Positions 17,493 to 24,409 of a stretch of DNA of 64,000 nucleotides are shown piece by piece; positions within the stretch are counted from its first letter, which is position 1, and each line of letters opens with the position of its first letter. Where the stretch lies: positions 1,240,001 to 1,304,000 of the forward strand of contig CAWBTU010000006.1 of the NCBI GenBank assembly GCA_963791805.1, given 5' to 3'. This stretch comes from JACMJL01 sp963791805 (GTDB lineage Bacteria; Bacillota; Clostridia; Clostridiales; Clostridiaceae). Below the pieces are notes generated by a model. The model saw nothing but the letters and a program-made list of their open reading frames with translations, had not been told where the DNA came from and did not search any database. The translations under genes were made by a program, and so were the position numbers.

Positions 17493-17543
17493 ACCCCCAT
17501 GAATAAGATATAAAAGTAAAATAATTCATATGGTTATGGGGGT
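17493..17543 (+). promoter_or_regulatory. Hairpin covering the ribosome site of the second PBP gene
   Basis: ACCCCCAT (17493-17500) pairs perfectly with ATGGGGGT (17536-17543). The latter contains the GGGGGT Shine-Dalgarno sequence of the TTG start at 17551. The flanking GAAT/ATTC bases can extend the pairing. It may be a translational control hairpin or a weak attenuator (TTTT follows). Confidence 0.5.
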
Positions 17544-17550
17544 TTTCAAA

Positions 17551-19743
17551 TTGGCTACAAAGTTTAGAGATAAAGTTATTATTAAGCGAAGGATGCTAAT
17601 TGTTTTTAGCATGCTTTTGCTTTTCTTTTTTAGTCTTGTATGTAGACTAGCTTATCTAATGATTATTGGATCACCTAAGTTAAAAGCTGCTGCTATGGAA
17701 CAGTGGACAAGCGAAGTGACTATTGATGCTAAGAGAGGCAGAATACTTGATAGAAATGGCGTTGAACTTGCTGTAAGTGCAAATGTGTACAGAGTAGATT
17801 TAGATATGAATGCAATTCGTAAAGGTATTTACGCAGGGAAGAGCTTAACAGACCAAGTAGTAGATGCAAAGTTGGACGATATGGCTAGGCTATTATCAGA
17901 TGCACTTGGCATGAAATTTGAAGATGTAAGTAAGAAGATGAAGCAGAAACTTAAAAATGGACTTCCACAAGGTTCCGTTATTTTAGCAAGAAGGATTGAA
18001 AAGGCTGATTCTGATAAGGTTGAAGCATTAAAAATTAATGGCATAATGATTTCTCCAGACACAAAGCGTTATTATCCTAATAATAACTTTCTAGCTCATG
18101 TTATAGGTTTTACTGATGTTGATGGAAAAGGACTATATGGAGTTGAAAAAATTTATGACAAGGAATTGCAAGGAGTTCCAGGAAGGAGAACAGCTGAGAT
18201 AGCTAAAAATTCTAGTGAAGCTAAATCTGATTCAATCTCTACATATACCAAGCCTATTGATGGAAAAGATGTTGTACTAACAATAGATGCAACAATACAA
18301 AGTTTTGCTGAAAAAGCTGCTGATGAAGCTTTAAAGGATAATAAAGCAAAGGCAGTTAGTATACTTATTTCCGATCCCAACAATGGTGAAATATTGGCAA
18401 TGGTAAATAAACCAGATTACAATCCCAATAGCCCGAAAGAAGCAGGTAAAACTACAGATGAGTTAAATCAAATTTGGAGAAATAGAGCTGTAAATGATAC
18501 TTTTGAGCCTGGATCAGTATTTAAAGTTGTAACTACTTCTGCCGCTATGCAGGAAGGATTAGTGAAAGAATCTGATACCTTTGATTGTAATGGTAGCCTT
18601 ACTATTGCAAACAGAAATATACATTGTTGGAAAAGAACAGGGCATGGACATGAAAACTTTATAGATATTTTAAAGAATTCCTGCAATGTAGGATTTATGA
18701 CATTAGGTCAAAGGCTTGGACCAGAAAAATTAAATAAATATATAAAATTATTTGGGTTTGGCACTAAAACTGGAATTGATTTAAATGGAGAAGCAGCTGG
18801 AATTGTCAAGAAAACTGATAAAATAACAGATGTTGATGTGGCAACTTTATCTTTTGGTCAAGTTGATACAGTTTCTTGTGTTCAATATTTAGCAGCCTTT
18901 AATTCTATTGCAAATGGTGGTAAATGGATACGACCACATGTTATGAAGGAAGTATCTCATTATGATACAAATAAAAATAAAGTCATAGATACAACCTATA
19001 ATAATTTTGGAACAAAACAAATTTTAGATGCTACTCAAATGAATACTTTGAGAGGGTATCTAGAAAAAGTAATTTCTGAAGGTGGAGGTAGTAAAGCTTT
19101 TGTAGATGGATATCATATTGCCGGTAAAACTGGTACAGCGCAGAAACCTATAAATGGAGTGTATGTACCAGGAAAATATGTATCAAGTTTTGGGGGTATG
19201 GCACCAGCAGATAATCCAAAAGTTTCTGTAGTTATATCTATTGATGAGCCAGACCCATCAAATTATTATGCAGGTCAGATAGCGGCTCCTGTTGCAAAAG
19301 AAGTTTTTGGAGACGTATTTAACTATATGAATTTTACTCCACAAGGAAGCGCAGAAAGCTTGCTTAAAGATATAGTAGTTCCTGAATTAAGAGGCATGAA
19401 GAAAGATGAAGCAATAAAAAAGCTAAAGGAATTAAATTTAGCATATGATATTGATAATGCAGGAGATTATATTGTAAATATGCAACCTCTGCCTGGAGGT
19501 ACAGTTAAAGAAGGGAACAAAGTTGCACTTTACACAGGTGCTACTCCAACATATAATAAAGTTGTAATTGTACCAGACCTAAAAGGCTATGGCAAAGAAA
19601 AGGCACAGCAAGTCTTATCCAATTTTGGATTAAAAGGCACCTTTAATGGTGAAGGTATAATAACAGAACAAAACATCGTCTCAGGCAAAAAAGTAGACGA
19701 AGGCACAACAATTAATTTCGAACTAGAAGAAAGTGATGATTAA
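17551..19743 (+). CDS. spoVD: Class B penicillin-binding protein (SpoVD/FtsI type) with two PASTA domains
   Basis: A 730-residue membrane-anchored transpeptidase. TTG 17551 is chosen because GGGGGT precedes it and it aligns with the GTG start of the paralogue upstream (LATKFRDK against VAKNQSIDK). The membrane segment is MLIVFSMLLLFFFSLVC. Active-site motifs are EPGSVFKV (Ser-x-x-Lys), KNSCNVG (SxN) and AGKTGTAQ (KTG). Two PASTA domains begin at LRGMKKDEAI and LKGYGKEKAQ. It lies between the first PBP and murE. The two copies are close relatives along their whole length and probably arose by tandem duplication. One may act in division (FtsI role) and one in spore cortex formation (SpoVD role); sequence alone does not show which. 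Confidence 0.93.
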   Translation: MATKFRDKVIIKRRMLIVFSMLLLFFFSLVCRLAYLMIIGSPKLKAAAMEQWTSEVTIDAKRGRILDRNGVELAVSANVYRVDLDMNAIRKGIYAGKSLTDQVVDAKLDDMARLLSDALGMKFEDVSKKMKQKLKNGLPQGSVILARRIEKADSDKVEALKINGIMISPDTKRYYPNNNFLAHVIGFTDVDGKGLYGVEKIYDKELQGVPGRRTAEIAKNSSEAKSDSISTYTKPIDGKDVVLTIDATIQSFAEKAADEALKDNKAKAVSILISDPNNGEILAMVNKPDYNPNSPKEAGKTTDELNQIWRNRAVNDTFEPGSVFKVVTTSAAMQEGLVKESDTFDCNGSLTIANRNIHCWKRTGHGHENFIDILKNSCNVGFMTLGQRLGPEKLNKYIKLFGFGTKTGIDLNGEAAGIVKKTDKITDVDVATLSFGQVDTVSCVQYLAAFNSIANGGKWIRPHVMKEVSHYDTNKNKVIDTTYNNFGTKQILDATQMNTLRGYLEKVISEGGGSKAFVDGYHIAGKTGTAQKPINGVYVPGKYVSSFGGMAPADNPKVSVVISIDEPDPSNYYAGQIAAPVAKEVFGDVFNYMNFTPQGSAESLLKDIVVPELRGMKKDEAIKKLKELNLAYDIDNAGDYIVNMQPLPGGTVKEGNKVALYTGATPTYNKVVIVPDLKGYGKEKAQQVLSNFGLKGTFNGEGIITEQNIVSGKKVDEGTTINFELEESDD

Positions 19744-19753
19744 AAAAAATATA

Positions 19754-19823
19754 TTTGCTCAAGATAGCCCGGGACACCCCTCAGCTTCGAAGCCCATCTA
19801 ATAAGAGAAGAGTGTCCCGCAAA
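19754..19823 (+). repeat. Dispersed hairpin repeat, copy C (plus orientation)
   Basis: CGGGACACCCCTC (19770-19782) pairs with GAAGAGTGTCCCG (19807-19819), with two mismatches, and TTTGC (19754-19758) pairs with GCAAA (19819-19823). Against copies A and B, the third base of the stem is G instead of T and its partner is C instead of A, a compensatory pair change. Confidence 0.8.
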
Positions 19824-19861
19824 TCACCACACAAAAAATGATAGATTAAGATATCTTAAAA

Positions 19862-19885
19862 ACAAGATAACAAGATAACAAGATA
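19862..19885 (+). repeat. Short tandem repeat, ACAAGATA x3
   Basis: Three exact 8-bp copies lie about 30 bases before the murE start, between hairpin copy C and the ribosome site. No function is inferred. Confidence 0.7.
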
Positions 19886-19917
19886 TACTGATAATGCCAC
19901 ATTCAAGGAGTGATAAT

Positions 19918-21378
19918 ATGAGGCTAAAAGATATAATGGATGGAGTCATCTATGAAAATCTTAACGGGAAAATAGATATTGAAATTAAAAATTTAAAATA
20001 TGATTCTAGAGCTGTTGAAAAAGGTGATTTGTTTTTCTGCATTGAAGGATTCAATATGGATGGTCATAAGTATGTCAAAAGCGCAATTGAAAAGGGTGCA
20101 ACTGCAATAATATGTAGCAAGGATTTGCAAAATGAAATTAATAGTGAACATGTTACATTCTTAAAAGTAAGTGACACAAGAAATGCTATGGCTCTGTGCG
20201 CAGGGAATTTTTTTAACCATAGTGACAGGAAATTGAAATTGATAGGAATAACTGGAACTAATGGAAAAACCACTTCTTCCTTTATGATAAAGAAGGTTTT
20301 AGAAACTGCAGGTTATAAAGTTGGAATAATTGGAACAATTGCAAACTATATCTGTAATAAACGAATTGATACCAAAAGAACTACACCAGAATCAATTGAA
20401 CTTCATCAGCTTTTCAGTGAAATGGTGGAGGCAGAAGTAGACTACTGTATAATGGAAGTTTCATCACACTCCCTAGTTCTTTCAAGAGTTTATGGTTTAG
20501 AATTTGAGATAGGAATATTTTCAAACCTTACCCAGGATCATTTGGATTTTCATAAAACTTTTGAAAATTATTATAATGCAAAACTTATGTTATTTAAAAA
20601 TAGTAAAGTGTCAATCGTTAACATAGAAGATAAATATGGGAAAAACATATTAGGAGATATAAGCAATAAGAAGGTTACTTATGGATTAAATAGTAAATGC
20701 AATATTTATGCTGAAGAAGTTAATATGCATTCAAGGGGTATTGACTTTTTACTTTGTTATGAAGAAAAGAAATGCCAAGTTAATTTAAGTATGCCTGGTA
20801 ATTTCAATCTGTTTAATGCTCTTTCTAGTGCAGCTGCATGCTTGAAAGAAGGTATTGATATTGATATAGTAGCTAAAGGCTTAAATTCCATTACAGGCGT
20901 TCCAGGAAGGTGTGAATTAATATCAAAAGATTATAATATTGATTTTGATATTATAATAGATTATGCACATACACCGGATGCTCTTGAAAAAATACTAAAT
21001 ACAATTAATGGGTTTACAAAAGGAAGGCTAATTTCTGTGTTTGGTTGTGGAGGAGATAGAGATAGAACAAAGAGGCCTGAAATGGGTTTTATTGGATCAG
21101 AAAATAGTGATTTTGTTGTTATAACCTCTGATAACCCTAGAAGTGAGGAACCAGTGCAGATAATTAATGAAATTGTAATGGGTATTAAAAAAGATAATTT
21201 CATCATTGTAGAAGATCGAAAAAGTGCAATTAAGAAAGCAATTATGTTAGCCAATAAAGATGATACCATTCTTATTGCAGGAAAGGGACATGAAAATTAT
21301 CAAGAATTAAAAGAAGGTAAGATAGATTTTAATGAAAAAGAGATAGTTGATGAGATATTAAAAGATATAAATTGCTAA
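19918..21378 (+). CDS. murE: UDP-N-acetylmuramoyl-tripeptide synthetase MurE, DAP type
   Basis: A 486-residue cytosolic ligase. ATG 19918 follows AAGGAGTG; an upstream in-frame ATG (19894) lacks a site. The ATP-binding motif GITGTNGKTT is near residue 110 and the substrate motif is DNPR (SDNPRSEEP near residue 405). DNPR is the known marker for meso-diaminopimelate rather than lysine, so the wall should be DAP type. It adds the third amino acid to the peptidoglycan precursor. mraY follows after 15 bases; murF, often next to it, is absent. Confidence 0.96.
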   Translation: MRLKDIMDGVIYENLNGKIDIEIKNLKYDSRAVEKGDLFFCIEGFNMDGHKYVKSAIEKGATAIICSKDLQNEINSEHVTFLKVSDTRNAMALCAGNFFNHSDRKLKLIGITGTNGKTTSSFMIKKVLETAGYKVGIIGTIANYICNKRIDTKRTTPESIELHQLFSEMVEAEVDYCIMEVSSHSLVLSRVYGLEFEIGIFSNLTQDHLDFHKTFENYYNAKLMLFKNSKVSIVNIEDKYGKNILGDISNKKVTYGLNSKCNIYAEEVNMHSRGIDFLLCYEEKKCQVNLSMPGNFNLFNALSSAAACLKEGIDIDIVAKGLNSITGVPGRCELISKDYNIDFDIIIDYAHTPDALEKILNTINGFTKGRLISVFGCGGDRDRTKRPEMGFIGSENSDFVVITSDNPRSEEPVQIINEIVMGIKKDNFIIVEDRKSAIKKAIMLANKDDTILIAGKGHENYQELKEGKIDFNEKEIVDEILKDINC

Positions 21379-21393
21379 AGAGGGGATAGTTTA

Positions 21394-22359
21394 ATGAAGA
21401 TAGTCATTTATTCAGTGTTAGTTTCATTTTTAATAGCTATATTTTTAGGACCAGTTTTGATACCAGTTTTGAAAAAGCTTAAATTTGGTCAAAACATAAG
21501 GGAAGAAGGACCAAAGAGTCATCAAAAAAAAGCAGGAACTCCATCAATGGGAGGAATTATTTTTATAGTAGCTTCTGCTATTGCAATGTGCATTATAGTT
21601 AGAAAACCAAGTGACGAATCTGCAGTAGCTTTATATTCATTTATAGCTTTCGGAGTAATTGGCTTTATGGACGATTACCTAAAAATTAAGCATAAGAAAA
21701 ATGAAGGATTAAAATCTAGGCAAAAGATGATATTACTAGTTTTAGTTTCTACCATTTTTGCATATTATGCTAGTACCAATTCAAATATCGGATCACAGAT
21801 AATGATACCTTTTACAAATTATTCGGTTAATTTAGGCATATTCTATATACCTTTTGTAGTTTTTTATTATGCAGCGGCTACAAATGCAGTGAATTTGACG
21901 GATGGATTAGATGGACTAGCTACTTCAGTTACTTTATTAGTAATGACCTTCTTTGCATTAGTAAGCTATGCAATGGGTAATTATAATCTTGCAATTTTTT
22001 GTGGTATAGTGGCAGGAGCACTTTTAGGGTTTTTAAGATATAATGCATATCCAGCAAAGGTATTTATGGGTGATACTGGATCATTAGCACTTGGTGGAGC
22101 GTTGGCTACTATTGCATTAATACTTAAAATGGAGTTATTTATTATTATAGTTGGAGGAATATACGTTGCTGAAACAGTGTCTGTAATACTTCAAGTAGCA
22201 TCTTTTAAATTATTTAAAAAACGAATATTTAAGATGGCACCTATACATCATCATTTTGAGCTCTTAGGGTGGCATGAAGCAAAAATTGTTTCTATATTTT
22301 CTATAATCACTGTAATATTATGTTTGATTACTTTTGTTTCTTTGCCAGTAATTAAATAG
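21394..22359 (+). CDS. mraY: Phospho-N-acetylmuramoyl-pentapeptide-transferase MraY
   Basis: A 321-residue polytopic membrane enzyme with about ten membrane segments. It contains the family motifs GTPSMGG, FMDDYLK (Asp pair), NLTDGLDGLA, VFMGDTGSLALGG and MAPIHHHFE. It moves phospho-MurNAc-pentapeptide to undecaprenyl phosphate, which makes lipid I. AGAGGGGA precedes the ATG. It is followed at once by ftsW/spoVE. Confidence 0.97.
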   Translation: MKIVIYSVLVSFLIAIFLGPVLIPVLKKLKFGQNIREEGPKSHQKKAGTPSMGGIIFIVASAIAMCIIVRKPSDESAVALYSFIAFGVIGFMDDYLKIKHKKNEGLKSRQKMILLVLVSTIFAYYASTNSNIGSQIMIPFTNYSVNLGIFYIPFVVFYYAAATNAVNLTDGLDGLATSVTLLVMTFFALVSYAMGNYNLAIFCGIVAGALLGFLRYNAYPAKVFMGDTGSLALGGALATIALILKMELFIIIVGGIYVAETVSVILQVASFKLFKKRIFKMAPIHHHFELLGWHEAKIVSIFSIITVILCLITFVSLPVIK

Positions 22360-22370
22360 GAGGGGTGACA

Positions 22371-23480
22371 ATGAAGAAAACCAAAACTAAGTTGGGACCC
22401 ATGGACTTTATTTTGTTTTCCAATGTAATGCTGTTGGTATCAATTGGAGTAATAATGGTTTTTAGTGCATCTGCATATATTGTTGGGCACGGAGCAAGTA
22501 AAGACTATCTTTATTTTCTTAAGAAGCAGTTTTTGGCTGCTGTTTTTGGAACCATAGCAATGATTTTTGCACAGCGATATGATTACCATAAAATAAAGAA
22601 ATATACTGGAATTCTTATGTTGATTACAGCTATTCTGCTATTTGTAGTTTTGCTAACCAATCCTGTTAATGGAGCGAAAAGATGGATACCATTAGGCCCT
22701 GCTGGAACGCTTCAGCCTTCTGAAGTAGCTAAATATGTTGTAGTGTTATATATGGCTAAGAGCATGGAAAACAAAGGAGAAAACATAAAAAGTTTCTTCT
22801 ATGGAATATTGCCATTCCTTTTAGTTTCTGGGTTTTATGCTGCGGTCATTTTAATAGAACCTAGCATGAGTATTGCATCTGTAATAATGTTTGTTACGAT
22901 TATAATGCTATTTTCAGCTGGAGCAAAAATACAGCAATTGTTTCTTTTAATTTTTGGTGTAGGGGGAGTAGGTTACTATTTCATTGTGAGTGAGCCTTTT
23001 AGGTATAAAAGATTTATTAGCTTTCTTCATCCATTTAGTGATAGACAGGGTACTGGATTTCAATTAGTTCAGTCCTTGCTTGCAATTGGGTCGGGTGGAA
23101 TTCTTGGTGTTGGACTGGGAAGGTCTAGACAAAAGGCATATTTCCTGCCAGAACCTCATAATGATTTCATATTTTCTGTCATAGGAGAAGAATTAGGACT
23201 TATCGGTTGCATATTTATAATAGCATTATTCTTAGTTTTTATTTGGAGAGGTATAAGTGTTGCAATAAATGCTAAAGATACATATGGAAATTTGCTTGGC
23301 ATTGGTATTACCTCGGTAATTGCTGTTCAAGCTATCATTAATATTGCGGTTGTTACTGGTTCTATACCTGTAACTGGAGTTCCACTTCCCTTCATAAGCT
23401 ACGGAGGTTCATCCTTGGTATTCAATATGATGGCTGTTGGAGTATTGCTCAATATTTCAAGACAATCAAGCAGTAGTTAG
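22371..23480 (+). CDS. spoVE: SEDS-family peptidoglycan polymerase FtsW/SpoVE
   Basis: A 369-residue membrane protein with about ten membrane segments. ATG 22371 follows AGGAGGGGTG. The SEDS signatures are visible: NGAKRWIPLG, LQPSEVAKY, EPHNDFIFSVIGEELG and PLPFISYGGSS. SEDS proteins are lipid II glycosyltransferases that work with class B PBPs, two of which lie in this cluster. In this setting it may serve in division (FtsW) or cortex synthesis (SpoVE); the name follows the usual clostridial annotation. It ends the cluster and is followed by a terminator. Confidence 0.93.
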   Translation: MKKTKTKLGPMDFILFSNVMLLVSIGVIMVFSASAYIVGHGASKDYLYFLKKQFLAAVFGTIAMIFAQRYDYHKIKKYTGILMLITAILLFVVLLTNPVNGAKRWIPLGPAGTLQPSEVAKYVVVLYMAKSMENKGENIKSFFYGILPFLLVSGFYAAVILIEPSMSIASVIMFVTIIMLFSAGAKIQQLFLLIFGVGGVGYYFIVSEPFRYKRFISFLHPFSDRQGTGFQLVQSLLAIGSGGILGVGLGRSRQKAYFLPEPHNDFIFSVIGEELGLIGCIFIIALFLVFIWRGISVAINAKDTYGNLLGIGITSVIAVQAIINIAVVTGSIPVTGVPLPFISYGGSSLVFNMMAVGVLLNISRQSSSS

Positions 23481-23511
23481 GTTTTTCTGATTTTTACATC
23501 AAGTTTTAAGT

Positions 23512-23544
23512 AAAATACTCACTTATAAAGTGGGTATTTTTTTT
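23512..23544 (+). terminator. Terminator of the mraZ-spoVE cluster
   Basis: AAAATACTCACTT pairs with AAGTGGGTATTTT (13 bp, one wobble) around a 3-nt loop, with an eight-T tail. Confidence 0.9.
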
Positions 23545-23570
23545 ATATAAATAAAAAATACAAATAAATA

Positions 23571-23630
23571 TTGTGTTTTTTGTAAGAGTGATAGTATAAT
23601 GAAGATAAATATTTTATACTGACTGGTCAA
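23571..23630 (+). promoter_or_regulatory. Promoter and TetR-type operator of the regulator gene
   Basis: TTGTGT, an 18-bp spacer and TATAAT (23595-23600) form the promoter. ACTGACTGGTCA at 23618-23629 carries the dyad CTGAC-N2-GTCA. The same dyad lies in the promoter of the downstream yhgE gene, so the regulator probably controls both genes. Confidence 0.7.
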
Positions 23631-23662
23631 TTCACCAATTTAACATTATGGAGTGGGGATAG

Positions 23663-24229
23663 ATGAATAAAACGAAAAAACTAATATTTGAATCTGCGAT
23701 TCTAGTATTTTCTGAGTGCGGTTATAATGGTGCAGCTATGGACGAGATAGCATCCAGAGCGGGAGTAGCAAAAGGAACCTTGTACTATCATTTTAAGAGT
23801 AAGGAAGATATTTTTAAGTTCATAATCAATGAAGGTATGAATGTTATGAGTGAAGAAACAGAAGCAGCAATAACCTTAGAAGAAAACCCTATTGAAAAAT
23901 TAAAGGTGCTTTGTAGAGTTGAACTAACTTTAGCATATAAAAATAGAGATTTTTTCAAAGTTCTAATGAGCCAACTATGGGGCGAACAAGTAAGACAGTA
24001 TGAGCTTAGGGAAGTAATACATAATTATATTCAAAACCTTGAGCAATACATAAAAGATGCAATGGATGGAGGATATATTAAAAAAGGTGAAACTTCTTTT
24101 ATAGCATATACTTTGTTTGGCACATTATGCTCAGCATCCATTTATGAAATGATTAATAAAGAAAAAGCAGAGGTTGAAGTAGTTATTGATAGTTTAGTAA
24201 AATACATACTAAATGGTATTGCAATATAG
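23663..24229 (+). CDS. TetR/AcrR family transcriptional regulator
   Basis: A 188-residue protein. The N-terminal helix-turn-helix reads AMDEIASRAGVAKGTLYYHFKSKEDIF, quoted here as its core GVAKGTLYYHFKSKE, which is the classical TetR DNA-binding pattern. The variable C-terminal helical domain should bind an unknown ligand and form the dimer. GTGGGG precedes the ATG. The gene has an operator-like dyad in front, and a matching pair of dyads lies before the yhgE/pip gene at 24410. It is likely a repressor of itself and of that membrane protein. Confidence 0.92.
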   Translation: MNKTKKLIFESAILVFSECGYNGAAMDEIASRAGVAKGTLYYHFKSKEDIFKFIINEGMNVMSEETEAAITLEENPIEKLKVLCRVELTLAYKNRDFFKVLMSQLWGEQVRQYELREVIHNYIQNLEQYIKDAMDGGYIKKGETSFIAYTLFGTLCSASIYEMINKEKAEVEVVIDSLVKYILNGIAI

Positions 24230-24254
24230 TAAAAACATCATTTTGTAAGGAGTT

Positions 24255-24311
24255 TTGAAAAAAAGTAAATCTATAATTAAAAAAATAGTGTTAATTGTAT
24301 TTTTATTTTGA
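24255..24311 (+). other. Possible 18-codon hydrophobic leader ORF or gene remnant
   Basis: TTG 24255 follows AAGGAG and gives MKKSKSIIKKIVLIVFLF, then stop. It looks like the first residues of a membrane or exported protein that has been cut short. It lies between the tetR gene and the yhgE promoter, inside what could be the tetR transcript. It may be the stump of a lost transporter gene or chance. Confidence 0.3.
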
Positions 24312-24319
24312 AATTTGTA

Positions 24320-24384
24320 TTGACAAGTAACCAAAAAAGAGGTTTAATATAACTGACCAGTCAGTTCATACTGGGTAGTCAGTT
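24320..24384 (+). promoter_or_regulatory. Promoter and double TetR operator of yhgE/pip
   Basis: TTGACA (24320-24325), a 17-bp spacer and TTTAAT (24343-24348) form a strong promoter. Immediately downstream lies the perfect dyad AACTGACCAGTCAGTT (24351-24366), followed by a second, less perfect copy ACTGGGTAGTCAGT (24370-24383). Both would block initiation when bound. AAAAAGGAGG then precedes the ATG. Confidence 0.8.
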
Positions 24385-24409
24385 TATAATAAAAAAGGAG
24401 GTAAAAATT

